NCBI GenBank assembly: GCA_910584725.1
Contig: CAJUBE010000028.1
Coordinates: forward strand, 1-60,861
Direction: 5' to 3'
Source: an uncultured Lachnospiraceae bacterium
GTDB taxonomy: Bacteria; Bacillota; Clostridia; Lachnospirales; Lachnospiraceae
DNA length: 60,861 nucleotides
The notes below the pieces were generated by a model, which was not told the origin of the DNA, ran no database searches, and saw only the letters and a list, made by a program, of their open reading frames with translations. Made by a program: the position numbers and the translations under genes. Positions 7,213-16,914 of this stretch are shown piece after piece; position 1 is the first letter of the stretch, and each line of letters begins with the position of its first letter.

Positions 7213-9213
7213 ATGAAACATACGAGAAAAACAAATGTGGAATCCGCTGTCCGAAAAAAGCGCGGAATCGGAATTACGCTGAAGCTGGTGGCTGCTATCG
7301 TTGTCAGTGTTGTCATTGCAGGCTCGGCGCTGTTGACAAACGTTTTTAACCAGATGTCGCAGACCCTTCTGGAGAAGAGCGAGGAAATGCTGGTCACCAC
7401 TACCGACAAGACACTGCAGGAGACAAAGGCGTGGATGAACCGTACCCTCGCCATGTTAGAAACCCAGCGGGATACCATAGAATATGAAAATATGGATATT
7501 CCCGAAATGGAAGCGTACATCAAGCACACGGCAGGGCAGAGCGATTCTTATCCGGCTGGAATCTACGTGGCGCTGACAGACGGTTCGTTATACCATGCGT
7601 CTTTTGTGCCGGGGCCGGATTTTGATGCACTGTCGAAAAGCTGGTATAAGGATGGAATTGCTTCCGAAGACTTTATATTGGGAGACGTTTATTTTGACGA
7701 GGACAGCCAGTCCTATGTGGTAGGCGCCTCGGGCATGTTAAAGGATGGAGCCGGCGCCGTGCGCGGCGTAGCTGCGGCGGATGTGTATCTGGACTCCATT
7801 TCCCAGATTGTGAGCAATATCCGGATTGAAGATACGGGCGGTATTTTTCTCGTAGACACACGGACAGATGCGATCATCGGAGACAGGGACAAAGAGGTGG
7901 TCGGCAAAAAGCTGAGTGAGTCGGGCGGCATGTACGCCTACGCCGGCGAGCAGATCAAATCCGGGAACACGGGGCTTGGCCTGTACGGGGACACCTATGT
8001 CCAGATCGCCAATGTGGAGGGAAGCAACTGGATGGCGGTAGCTTATGTATCCAAAGCGGAAGTGCTGGCTGAGCTTTATGATCTGACGCACACGCTGACC
8101 ACCGTATCGGTTATCGCCGTGCTCGTGCTGATACTCCTTGTTGTCTTACTGACACAATGGATCATAGGAAGACCTGTCAAGGAACTCAGCCGGGTAGCCA
8201 CCCGGATTGCGGAGGGCGAGCTGGATCAGTCCATCCGCTATCAGTCGGGGGACGAGCTTGGCACCCTTGCCTTTAACTTTAACAGGGTTACCGAGAGACT
8301 GCGCGACTACATAAAATATATTGATGAAATTTCAGATACCTTAAATGAGATTGCGCAGGGAAATCTGGCGTACGAGCTTAAGAGCGAGTACACCGGCGAA
8401 TTTGCAAAGATCAAAAACTCTCTGGACGACATCTCCGTTGAACTGAATGCGGCTATGGGACAGTTAAACGCTTCTTCCAGCGATGTGGCTGCCGGTGCGG
8501 CACAAATTTCACAGATTGCCGTAAATCTTTCCCAAGGATCCACGGAACAGGCTGCAGAAGTGGAAGCGCTTGCCGGTCACATAGGCGAGGTCTCCGACAG
8601 CGTACAGCGGATTGCACAGGATGCGCAGCAGACCAGCAGTTTTTCAAAAGAAGTCAGGGAAGGACTGCTTTTGAGTAATACCAAGATGCAGAACATGACG
8701 GAAGTCATCCAGAAAATCAGCGACAAATCAAGCGAGATTCACAAGATCGTGAAAACCATTGACGACATCGCTTTCCAGACTAATATCCTTGCCCTAAACG
8801 CTGCCGTGGAGGCGGCGAGAGCCGGAGAAGCCGGAAAAGGCTTCGCGGTGGTGGCTGAGGAAGTAAGGACACTTGCCGGCAGATCCGCCGGTGCGGCAAA
8901 AGAGACCACAGATCTTTTGGGCGAGACGATCCGCTCCATGGAAGAGGGCGTCCACGCCGCCGATGACACGGCGCATTCCATGCTGGCGGCAGCGGAGCTG
9001 GCGGAGAAAATGGGCAGCCTGATAGACCACATTGCCGAAAATACCAAACAGCAGGCCGCTACAACTACAGAAATCAGTCATGGTATAGACCAGATCGCCG
9101 TCGTGGTGCAGAGCAATGTGAGCACGGCGGAATCCAGCGCCGCTGCCAGCGAGGAGCTTTCCGGTCAGGCTGGCGCACTCAGGGAGCTGGTATCTAAATT
9201 CCGATTAAAATGA
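7213..9213 (+). CDS. Methyl-accepting chemotaxis protein with periplasmic-type Cache sensor
   Basis: The ATG at 7213 with AAGGAGG upstream gives 666 residues. A basic N-terminus precedes the first transmembrane helix (about 20-45). An extracytoplasmic Cache-like sensor with YPAGIYVALTDG and WYKDG segments follows. The second helix (VSVIAVLVLILLVVLL) is near 305-325. A HAMP linker leads to the long coiled-coil signalling domain, whose conserved tip contains NILALNAAVEAARAGE and GFAVVAEEVR. The ligand is probably a small molecule such as an amino acid, which is typical for Cache receptors. The protein signals through CheW/CheA, which are not in this window. Confidence 0.93.
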   Translation: MKHTRKTNVESAVRKKRGIGITLKLVAAIVVSVVIAGSALLTNVFNQMSQTLLEKSEEMLVTTTDKTLQETKAWMNRTLAMLETQRDTIEYENMDIPEMEAYIKHTAGQSDSYPAGIYVALTDGSLYHASFVPGPDFDALSKSWYKDGIASEDFILGDVYFDEDSQSYVVGASGMLKDGAGAVRGVAAADVYLDSISQIVSNIRIEDTGGIFLVDTRTDAIIGDRDKEVVGKKLSESGGMYAYAGEQIKSGNTGLGLYGDTYVQIANVEGSNWMAVAYVSKAEVLAELYDLTHTLTTVSVIAVLVLILLVVLLTQWIIGRPVKELSRVATRIAEGELDQSIRYQSGDELGTLAFNFNRVTERLRDYIKYIDEISDTLNEIAQGNLAYELKSEYTGEFAKIKNSLDDISVELNAAMGQLNASSSDVAAGAAQISQIAVNLSQGSTEQAAEVEALAGHIGEVSDSVQRIAQDAQQTSSFSKEVREGLLLSNTKMQNMTEVIQKISDKSSEIHKIVKTIDDIAFQTNILALNAAVEAARAGEAGKGFAVVAEEVRTLAGRSAGAAKETTDLLGETIRSMEEGVHAADDTAHSMLAAAELAEKMGSLIDHIAENTKQQAATTTEISHGIDQIAVVVQSNVSTAESSAAASEELSGQAGALRELVSKFRLK

Positions 9214-9221
9214 TAATAAAC

Positions 9222-9260
9222 TGGCAAAGCAGGGTACGGCGTTAAGTCTACATAACTTCC
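9222..9260. terminator. Bidirectional terminator-like hairpin between convergent genes
   Basis: GGCAAAGCAGGGTACGG pairs imperfectly with CCGTTCCCTGCTTTTC across the gap between the chemoreceptor and queH. The right arm lies inside the last codons of queH, so the two genes share the structure. Confidence 0.5.
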
Positions 9261-9997
9261 GTTCCCTGCTTTTCTTTCTGCCTTTCCCGCTCCACAAGAG
9301 AATACACACACCCACAATAATCCTGGCGGTACAGCCCATACTCCCTTGACAGTTCAATCGACCGCTTATAACCGTCCTTCTTCTTAAAATCCGACGGCAG
9401 CCAGGCCACGCTGTATTCTGCCGCCAGCCGCTCCCCGATCTCATTTAATTTCGCGGCATTTTTCAAGGGGCTGATGGAAAGCGTCGTGGTAAAATAGTCA
9501 TATCCACCCTCCTGTGCCAGTCTCGCCGTCTCCCGAAGCCGAAGCTCATAGCAGGCAAAACATCTCTCGCCACCCTCCGGGCACTGTTCCAGACCTTTCG
9601 CTATCTCGAAAAAGCAGGCAGGCTCGTAGTCTCCTTCTACGATTCGGATTTCATAACCGCCTCCATCCGCATTCTGTATCGACGCTCCTGCACCATATGC
9701 GCAAGTCATCCCAATTTCACTATTATCCGCATTGACTTTCTTAGTCACTTTTTTGTTATACGCCGCAATCAGCCTCTTCTGCTCCGCCACCCGTTTGCGG
9801 TACTCTGCATCCTCCGTGATATTCGGATTATAGTAAAAGACCGTGATCCGGAAATACTGCCGCAGATACTCCAGCACATAACTGCTGCAGGGCGCGCAGC
9901 AGCTGTGCAGGAAAAGGGCCGGCGCGCATCCGTCTGTCGCGCCGGTCTTTTCAATTATTTGATCCAATTCCTTCTGATAATTTCTGACCGCGTTCAT
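9248..9997 (-). CDS. queH: Epoxyqueuosine reductase QueH
   Basis: The protein has 249 residues. QueH catalyses the last step of queuosine synthesis, reducing epoxyqueuosine in tRNA, and is the non-cobalamin alternative to QueG. The diagnostic cysteines are visible: SCCAPCSSY near residue 32, CFACYELR near 145 and YCGCVYS near 232. These fit the expected Fe-S and metal sites. The DYFTTTLSISPLKN segment is characteristic of the family (DUF208). The start is 9 bases downstream of the carB stop, so the gene is probably read as the third gene of a carAB-queH transcript. Confidence 0.93.
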   Translation of the reverse strand: MNAVRNYQKELDQIIEKTGATDGCAPALFLHSCCAPCSSYVLEYLRQYFRITVFYYNPNITEDAEYRKRVAEQKRLIAAYNKKVTKKVNADNSEIGMTCAYGAGASIQNADGGGYEIRIVEGDYEPACFFEIAKGLEQCPEGGERCFACYELRLRETARLAQEGGYDYFTTTLSISPLKNAAKLNEIGERLAAEYSVAWLPSDFKKKDGYKRSIELSREYGLYRQDYCGCVYSLVERERQKEKQGTEVM

Positions 9998-10006
9998 ATC
10001 GCTTAC

Positions 10007-13000
10007 CTAACCCCGCCTCGCGATCGAAGCGATATCAATTAATGTCAGTTCTCCCTGGCTCGCCGCATTTTCCAGACTGGTCACGAGCGCCGCCGCCGTG
10101 TCCATAGCCGTGATACAGTTGACGCCCGTCTCAATGGAAGTCCGGCGGATCAGGAAACCGTCCCTGCTCTTATCACGTCCCTGTGTCGGCGTGTCGATGA
10201 CCAGATCAATCCTGTGCCCCAAAATCAAGTCCATGACAGTCGGGGATTCCTGATGAATCTTGTTCACCTTTCTCGCCTTCACGCCCGCCTCGTTGAGCGC
10301 CGCCGCCGTGCTTCTGGTGGCGTAGATGATGTAGCCCAGTTTCTCAAAACGTCTCGCGATCTCGATCGCCTCACCCTTGTCCGCGTCCTTCACCGTGATA
10401 ATCATCTGTTTATGCTTCGGCAGGTTGATGCCCGCGCCGAGAAACGCCTTGTAGAGCGCCTCGTTGAAGGTTCTCGCAATGCCAAGACACTCGCCGGTGG
10501 ACTTCATCTCGGGTCCCAGACTGATCTCCGCGCCCCTGATCTTCTCGAAGGAGAACACCGGCATCTTGACGGCAAAGTAGTCCGCCGCAGGCTGTAAGCC
10601 CGGCTCGTAGCCCAGATCGCGGATTTTCTTCCCGATAATGACCTCTGTCGCCAAGTCCACAATCGGAATGCCCGTCACCTTGCTGATATAAGGCACCGTG
10701 CGGGAAGAGCGGGGATTGACCTCGATCACGTACACCTCGTCGCCCATGGCGATAAACTGGATGTTGATCAAGCCGATGACATGGAGCGCCTTCGCCAGCC
10801 TTCTCGAATACTCGGCGATGGTCTCCTTCACCTTGTCGCTCACCGTGGGCGCGGGATAGACGGAAATGCTGTCGCCGGAATGCACGCCCGTCCGCTCGAT
10901 GTGCTCCATAATGCCGGGAATCAGAATGTCCGTGCCGTCGCAGACCGCGTCCACCTCCAATTCCTTGCCCTGTAAGTATTTATCCACCAGAATGGGGTGA
11001 TCCTGCTCGTAACGGTTGATCACCGCCATAAATTCCTCGATCTCCGTATCGGAAAGGGCGATCTGCATCCCCTGTCCGCCCAGCACGTAGGAAGGGCGCA
11101 CCAATACGGGATACCCCAGCCGATTTGCCACCTCTTTCGCCTGCTCGGCGGTGTATACCGTGCCGCCCGCCGCCCGCGGAATCTCCGTCTCCTCCAAAAT
11201 CCGGTCGAAAAGCTCCCTGTCCTCAGCGGCATCCACATCCTCCGCCTTTGTCCCGAGGATCGGCACACCCATCTTCATCAGACTCTCCGTCAGCTTGATC
11301 GCCGTCTGCCCGCCAAACTGCACCACCGCGCCGTCGGGCTTCTCCACATGGACGATATTCTCCACATCCTCCGGGGTCAGCGGCTCGAAATAGAGCTTGT
11401 CCGCAATGTCAAAGTCAGTGCTCACCGTCTCCGGGTTGTTGTTGACAATAATCGTCTCATACCCCTCTTTGGCAAACGCCCATGTGGCGTGTACGGAGCA
11501 GTAATCAAACTCGATACCCTGCCCGATGCGGATCGGTCCGGAACCGAGCACCAGCACCTTCTTTTTCGGATGGCTCTCCACCACCTCCGTCTCGGAGCCG
11601 AACACGGAATAATAGTAAGGCGTGCTCGCCGCGAACTCCGCCGCACACGTATCCACCATCTTAAAGGCGGCGACAATCCCATTTTCATAACGCATGTTCT
11701 TTATTTCTTCTTCCGTTTTCCCGGTCAGTCTCGCGATCACATTGTCGGGAAACTCGATGCGCTTCGCCTCTTTTAAGAGCTCCACCGTCAGCGGCTCTTT
11801 TTCCAGCCGCCCCTCCATCTCCGTCAGGATCGCGATCTTGTCGATAAACCAGTGATCCACCATGGTAATCCTGTGGATCGTGTCATAGTCAATGCCCTTG
11901 CGGACCGCCTCCGCGATAATATAGATTCTCTGGTCATCCACAATCTCCATACGCTCTAACAGTTCCTCCGCCGTAAGCGCCGAGAAATCATAGCTTCGCA
12001 GACAGTCCACATGCTGTTCCAGGGAGCGGATCGCCTTCATCAAAGCGCCCTCGAAATTGTTGGCGATGCTCATCACCTCGCCGGTTGCCTTCATCTGGGT
12101 TGTTAAAGTACGCTTCGCCGTAATAAACTTGTCGAAAGGCAGTCTCGGTATTTTCACCACGCAGTAGTCCAGCGTGGGCTCAAAGCTGGCGTAGGTCTTG
12201 CCGGTAATCGCGTTTTTGATCTCGTCCAGCGTGTACCCCAGCGCGATCTTCGCCGCCACCTTGGCGATCGGATAGCCCGTCGCCTTGCTGGCCAGCGCGG
12301 AGGAACGGCTCACGCGGGGATTGACCTCGATCACACAGTATTCAAAACTGGTGGGATGCAAGGCAAACTGCACGTTACAGCCGCCGGTGATCTCCAATTC
12401 GTTAATAATGTTGAGCGCGGCGCTCCTGAGCATCTGGTATTCCTTGTCCCCCAGCGTCTGGGAGGGCGCCACCACGATGCTGTCGCCCGTATGCACGCCC
12501 ACCGGGTCGATATTTTCCATATTGCAGACCGTGATGCAGTTGCCCGCGCTGTCGCGCATCACCTCATACTCGATCTCCTTCCAGCCCGCGATACAACGCT
12601 CCACCAGCACCTGTCCCACCCGGGAAAGGCGCAGTCCGTTCGCCAGAATTTCTTCCAGCTCGATCTGATTGTGGGCGATGCCGCCGCCGGAGCCGCCCAG
12701 CGTGTAGGCGGGTCGGAGCACCACCGGGTAGCCGATTTGCTTCGCAAAGGCAACGCCGTCTTCAATGTTTTCCACAACAAGGGAGGGCGCGCAGGGCTCC
12801 CCGATCTTTTCCATGGTCTCCTTAAATTCCAGACGGTCTTCCGCCTTGCGGATGGTTTTCGCCGTGGTGCCGAGAAGCAGCACGTTGTGCGCCGCAAGAA
12901 ATCCCGACTCGTCCAGCTCCATGCCGAGATTCAAACCCGCCTGACCGCCCATATTGGGAAGCAGGGAGTCCGGTTTTTCCTTTATAATAATCTGTTCCAG

Positions 13001-13219
13001 TACCTTCGCCGTCAGCGGCTCAATATACACCTTGTCCGCGATATCGCCGTCCGTCATAATCGTGGCAGGATTGGAATTTACCAGAATAACCTCCATCCCC
13101 TCCTCTTTCAAGGAACGGCACGCCTGCGTCCCTGCATAGTCAAACTCCGCCGCCTGCCCGATCACAATCGGACCCGAACCGATCACAAGCACTCTTTTTA
13201 CATTTGGATTTTTTGGCAT
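10007..13219 (-). CDS. carB: Carbamoyl-phosphate synthase large subunit
   Basis: The protein has 1070 residues, the usual length. It makes carbamoyl phosphate from bicarbonate, ammonia and two ATP for arginine and pyrimidine synthesis. Two homologous ATP-grasp halves are visible. Each starts with a nucleotide-binding loop (VLVIGSGPIVIGQAAEFDYAG and VLVLGSGPIRIGQGIEFDY) and ends with VIEVNPR(V/S)SRSS-like metal-binding motifs. The C-terminal MGS-like allosteric domain begins near 935. GGAGG precedes the ATG. CarA lies upstream and QueH directly downstream. Confidence 0.98.
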   Translation of the reverse strand: MPKNPNVKRVLVIGSGPIVIGQAAEFDYAGTQACRSLKEEGMEVILVNSNPATIMTDGDIADKVYIEPLTAKVLEQIIIKEKPDSLLPNMGGQAGLNLGMELDESGFLAAHNVLLLGTTAKTIRKAEDRLEFKETMEKIGEPCAPSLVVENIEDGVAFAKQIGYPVVLRPAYTLGGSGGGIAHNQIELEEILANGLRLSRVGQVLVERCIAGWKEIEYEVMRDSAGNCITVCNMENIDPVGVHTGDSIVVAPSQTLGDKEYQMLRSAALNIINELEITGGCNVQFALHPTSFEYCVIEVNPRVSRSSALASKATGYPIAKVAAKIALGYTLDEIKNAITGKTYASFEPTLDYCVVKIPRLPFDKFITAKRTLTTQMKATGEVMSIANNFEGALMKAIRSLEQHVDCLRSYDFSALTAEELLERMEIVDDQRIYIIAEAVRKGIDYDTIHRITMVDHWFIDKIAILTEMEGRLEKEPLTVELLKEAKRIEFPDNVIARLTGKTEEEIKNMRYENGIVAAFKMVDTCAAEFAASTPYYYSVFGSETEVVESHPKKKVLVLGSGPIRIGQGIEFDYCSVHATWAFAKEGYETIIVNNNPETVSTDFDIADKLYFEPLTPEDVENIVHVEKPDGAVVQFGGQTAIKLTESLMKMGVPILGTKAEDVDAAEDRELFDRILEETEIPRAAGGTVYTAEQAKEVANRLGYPVLVRPSYVLGGQGMQIALSDTEIEEFMAVINRYEQDHPILVDKYLQGKELEVDAVCDGTDILIPGIMEHIERTGVHSGDSISVYPAPTVSDKVKETIAEYSRRLAKALHVIGLINIQFIAMGDEVYVIEVNPRSSRTVPYISKVTGIPIVDLATEVIIGKKIRDLGYEPGLQPAADYFAVKMPVFSFEKIRGAEISLGPEMKSTGECLGIARTFNEALYKAFLGAGINLPKHKQMIITVKDADKGEAIEIARRFEKLGYIIYATRSTAAALNEAGVKARKVNKIHQESPTVMDLILGHRIDLVIDTPTQGRDKSRDGFLIRRTSIETGVNCITAMDTAAALVTSLENAASQGELTLIDIASIARRG

Positions 13220-13393
13220 TGTATAACCTCCGTTATTTATTCACAGCCTAGACGAATACTGCGCTAACAGCATTTTGTGATACACCCGACTATACCTATA
13301 ACTTTATAATCGGGAAGAATATTTCTTTTCGACATTTCACTAAACAAAACGTAATAATACTCAAGCTGCTTATTCTGCCATCTCAGCATCACT

Positions 13394-14578
13394 TTATGCC
13401 CGCTTCATCATATCAATAAACCGATCAAACAAATACGACGAATCCTGTGGACCGGGACACGCCTCGGGATGGAACTGCACCGTAAAGATATTTTTCCCCG
13501 TATAGGAAAGTCCCTCGTTTGTGCCGTCGTTTACATTGACAAACGCCGGAACCGCCACTTTCGGATCAAGCTTCTCCATATCCACCACATAACCGTGATT
13601 CTGGGACGAAATGTAAACCCTGCCCGTGGACAGATCCTTCACAGGATGATTGCCGCCACGGTGCCCGTATTTCATCTTAAAAGTGTCAGCGCCTGTGGCA
13701 AGCGCCATGAGCTGGTGCCCGAGACAGATCGCAAAAATCGGGACATCAGACTCGTAAAGCTTGCGGATTTCTTCTATTATAATAGTGCACTCCTTCGGGT
13801 CGCCCGGGCCGTTGCTGAGCATGATGCCGTCCGGCTGATCCGCGAGGATCTCCGCCGCCGTGGTCTGCGCGGGATAAACTGTCACGTCACATCCCCTTGC
13901 CGCCAGCGACCTTGCGATGTTATCCTTGGCTCCCAGATCAAGAAGCGCCACCTTAAGTCCCGCGCCGCTTAATTCCCGCACAAGACTTGGCTTCTTTTCC
14001 CGAATGCCTGCCTCAAAATCTTCCTTTTGAAAAGAGGAACTGCCGGAAAGCGGCCCGTTGTGGGCAAGCTCCTTTGTCCCTGTGAGCATGTATTTCTCCG
14101 CACAGCTTACCCGCTCCACTACTTTGCCGGTCGTATACGCTTTTAATTTGGGAATGATTTCGTCAAGATTGTAAGTTTCGTCGGTGGTGATCATACCGTT
14201 CATGGTACCCTTCTCGCGAAGGATTCTGGTAAGGGCTCTGGTGTCGATCCCGGCGATCCCCGGCACACCATTGTCCTCTAAGAATTGCTGAATTGTCATA
14301 TCACATCGGAAATTGCTTGGAATGCGGGATAGCTCCCGCACAATAAAACCGTCACACCAAGGTTTCTTCGACTCCATATCGTCCCGGCATATTCCATAAT
14401 TGCCGATCAGCGGATAGGTCATACAAACTGCCTGTCCCGCGTAGGACGGATCGGTCAGCACTTCCAGATAACCTGCCATGGAAGTGTTAAAGACAATCTC
14501 GCTGACAATCTCCCTGCGCGCCCCTATATGCGTCCCCTCAAACACCGTGCCGTCTTCCAGTACTAAAAATGATTTCAT
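13394..14578 (-). CDS. carA: Carbamoyl-phosphate synthase small (glutaminase) subunit
   Basis: The protein has 394 residues. It hydrolyses glutamine and passes ammonia to CarB. The N-terminal CPSase_sm_chain domain starts FLVLEDGTVFEG. The class I glutamine amidotransferase domain has the nucleophile in FAICLGHQ near residue 270 and the His/Glu pair in VQFHPEACPGP near 370. It is separated from carB by 174 bp with no gene or clear terminator. The promoter is at 14643-14671. Confidence 0.98.
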   Translation of the reverse strand: MKSFLVLEDGTVFEGTHIGARREIVSEIVFNTSMAGYLEVLTDPSYAGQAVCMTYPLIGNYGICRDDMESKKPWCDGFIVRELSRIPSNFRCDMTIQQFLEDNGVPGIAGIDTRALTRILREKGTMNGMITTDETYNLDEIIPKLKAYTTGKVVERVSCAEKYMLTGTKELAHNGPLSGSSSFQKEDFEAGIREKKPSLVRELSGAGLKVALLDLGAKDNIARSLAARGCDVTVYPAQTTAAEILADQPDGIMLSNGPGDPKECTIIIEEIRKLYESDVPIFAICLGHQLMALATGADTFKMKYGHRGGNHPVKDLSTGRVYISSQNHGYVVDMEKLDPKVAVPAFVNVNDGTNEGLSYTGKNIFTVQFHPEACPGPQDSSYLFDRFIDMMKRA

Positions 14579-14642
14579 CTTCTACCCTGTCCCTTCATCG
14601 ATTCATCCGGCTTCTAACTGTTCCTAAGTCCTTAATCGACTA

Positions 14643-14671
14643 ATTATAGCACAGGAGGAATCCGGCTTCAA
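14643..14671 (-). promoter_or_regulatory. Sigma-A promoter for carA
   Basis: On the minus strand TTGAAG (14671-14666) and TATAAT (14648-14643) are separated by exactly 17 bp, about 65 bp ahead of the carA start. No pyrimidine attenuator was recognised in the leader. Confidence 0.7.
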
Positions 14672-14710
14672 CTGCAAATCATGCAAAAAATACGGCGGCT
14701 GTACGCACAG

Positions 14711-14842
14711 GGTTACTTTTCACACCCGCGTCATGCACTTGCTGCATGGTGTCGGAGCCAGCGCCAGTGCATCAATTGTTGCAATTCACACTGAATTAAC
14801 GTAAATTGTTGCAAAATCTGGCATTGGGTGTGAATTGTAACC
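14711..14842. repeat. Dispersed repeat A, copy 1
   Basis: This 132-bp element is bounded by imperfect terminal inverted repeats (GGTTACTTTTCACACCC and GGGTGTGAATTGTAACC, 15 of 17 pairing). An internal hairpin is built on CATGCA-CTTGC-TGCATG, and an internal GTTGCAATTCACAC repeats the left terminus. Related copies lie at 42650-42931 and 52870-52997. It sits downstream of trpA on its reading strand. Confidence 0.8.
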
Positions 14843-14882
14843 GCACAGGTGGGCAGCCGCCGCAATAATTACATGTGCTATT

Positions 14883-15659
14883 TTAACAGGACGCCATCCC
14901 CGCCTTCATCTCCCGCACATATGCCCCCACGTGGGGCGCTGCCTCCCTGCCGTATTTCTCAATGATCTTTACAATAGCCGACCCCACAATGGCCCCGTCC
15001 GAGATGCCGGCCATTTTCCGCGCCTGCTCCGGTGTGGAAATACCGAAGCCGATCGCACAGGGAATGTCTGTATTCTGTCTGATCACTTCCACAATGGACA
15101 CTAAATCCGTCTTGATCTCGCTCCTCGTCCCGGTGACGCCAAGGCTGGACACCACGTAGACAAACCCTTCCGCCTCCCTCGCGATCATAGCGATACGGTT
15201 GGCCGAAGTGGGTGCAATCAGGGAAATCAGATCCACGCCGTAAGTGCGGCTAACGGGCAGGAACTCCCCCTTCTCCTCAAAGGGAAGATCGGGCAGGATT
15301 ACACCGTCCATGCCGATCTCTTTACACGCCGAAAAAAACCGCTCCGCCCCGTAGGAAAAAATCACGTTGGCATAAGTCATAAACACCATCGGCACACCCA
15401 CGTCCGTCCGCAGTTCCCTCACCATATCAAAAATCTGATCCGTAGTAACCCCGCCGGTCAACGCCCGCAGATTCGCGCCTTGAATCACCGGTCCCTCCGC
15501 CGTCGGGTCGGAAAAGGGAATCCCCAGCTCAATGAGATCCGCCCCGTTTTCCACCGCCGCACGGACGCAGGACTTCGTCGTCTCCAAGTCCGGATCCCCA
15601 CAGGTCACGAAAGCGATAAACGCCTTCCCGTTTGCAAAAGCCTCTCCAATCTTACTCAT
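14883..15659 (-). CDS. trpA: Tryptophan synthase alpha chain
   Basis: The protein has 258 residues. It cleaves indole-3-glycerol phosphate to indole and glyceraldehyde 3-phosphate. The family signature ELGIPFSDPTAEGPVIQ near 50 carries the catalytic Glu and Asp. A phosphate-binding GFGIS segment is near 210. The ATG at 15659, behind GGGGAGG, overlaps the last 8 bases of trpB, so translation is coupled. It is the last gene of the trp operon. Confidence 0.97.
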   Translation of the reverse strand: MSKIGEAFANGKAFIAFVTCGDPDLETTKSCVRAAVENGADLIELGIPFSDPTAEGPVIQGANLRALTGGVTTDQIFDMVRELRTDVGVPMVFMTYANVIFSYGAERFFSACKEIGMDGVILPDLPFEEKGEFLPVSRTYGVDLISLIAPTSANRIAMIAREAEGFVYVVSSLGVTGTRSEIKTDLVSIVEVIRQNTDIPCAIGFGISTPEQARKMAGISDGAIVGSAIVKIIEKYGREAAPHVGAYVREMKAGMASC

Positions 15660-16842
15660 GGATATCCTCCCCTCTGTAGCGCGCAATGGCCGCGCAGTCC
15701 TTATCTCCTCTGCCGGATATGGTGATCACGACAATCTGATCCTTTCTCATAACAGGTGCAATTTTTCTGGCATAAGCCACCGCATGGGCAGACTCAATAG
15801 CTGGAATAATCCCCTCCGTTTTAGACAGATACTCAAAGGCTTCCACCGCCTCGTCATCCGTAACCGGCACATATTCCGCCCGCCCAATATCGTGAAGATG
15901 CGCGTGCTCCGGCCCGATCCCCGGATAGTCAAGCCCGGCCGAGATAGAGTACACCGGCGCGATCTGCCCGTATTCGTCCTGACAGAAATAGGACTTCATG
16001 CCGTGAAAGATACCAACCCGCCCCGTATTCACGGTAGCTGCCGTTTCAAAAGTATCAATGCCTCTGCCCGCCGCTTCACAGCCGATCAGACGCACGCCCT
16101 GCTCTTTTATAAAGTGGTAGAAACTCCCCATGGCATTGGACCCGCCGCCCACGCAGGCGATCACCGCGTCGGGAAGCCGCCCCTCCTTCTCCATAAGCTG
16201 GGCCTTGATCTCTCTGGAAATCACCGCTTGGAAATCCCGCACAATCATGGGGAAAGGGTGAGGGCCCATCACCGAGCCGAGGCAATAGTGTGTATCCGCA
16301 ATCCGGGAAGTCCACTCCCGCATCGCCTCGGACACCGCATCCTTCAGGGTGGCCGTCCCCGTCTTCACCGGAATCACCTCCGCCCCCAGAAGCCGCATAC
16401 GGTACACATTCAGCGCCTGCCTGACGGTATCTTCCTCGCCCATAAACACCACGCACTCCATGCCCATCAGCGCCGCCGCCGTGGCCGTGGCCACCCCGTG
16501 CTGCCCTGCTCCCGTCTCCGCAATCAGTCTGGTTTTGCCCATCTTCTTTGCAAGAAGGGCCTGCCCCAGCACATTGTTGATCTTGTGGGATCCTGTGTGG
16601 TTTAAGTCCTCCCTTTTCAGATAAATCTTCGCCCCGCCCAGATCTTTCGTCATCTTCTCCGCAAAGTAGAGGCGGGACGGCCTTCCCGCATAGTCGTTAA
16701 ACAGCGCAGTCAGCTCCCTGTTAAAATCTGCATCTTCCTTGTAATGATTGTAAGCCTCCTCCAGTTCGATCACCGCGTTCATCAAAGTCTCCGGGATATA
16801 CTGCCCGCCGTGTATTCCAAAACGCCCGTTATTGTTTGTCAT
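15652..16842 (-). CDS. trpB: Tryptophan synthase beta chain
   Basis: The protein has 396 residues. This PLP enzyme condenses indole with serine. The PLP lysine lies in HTGSHKINN near residue 87, and the glycine-rich phosphate loop in CVGGGSNAMG near 230. It is a standard TrpB1 that should pair with the adjacent TrpA. The start chosen is the ATG at 16842 behind AAAGGA; a longer upstream reading adds 17 unconserved residues. Confidence 0.97.
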   Translation of the reverse strand: MTNNNGRFGIHGGQYIPETLMNAVIELEEAYNHYKEDADFNRELTALFNDYAGRPSRLYFAEKMTKDLGGAKIYLKREDLNHTGSHKINNVLGQALLAKKMGKTRLIAETGAGQHGVATATAAALMGMECVVFMGEEDTVRQALNVYRMRLLGAEVIPVKTGTATLKDAVSEAMREWTSRIADTHYCLGSVMGPHPFPMIVRDFQAVISREIKAQLMEKEGRLPDAVIACVGGGSNAMGSFYHFIKEQGVRLIGCEAAGRGIDTFETAATVNTGRVGIFHGMKSYFCQDEYGQIAPVYSISAGLDYPGIGPEHAHLHDIGRAEYVPVTDDEAVEAFEYLSKTEGIIPAIESAHAVAYARKIAPVMRKDQIVVITISGRGDKDCAAIARYRGEDIHE

Positions 16843-16914
16843 AGTCACTGTCCTTTCCAATCCTGCATTTCTAAACATCTGCCGTGATGGCATATGTCAT
16901 CACGCTCCATTCCT

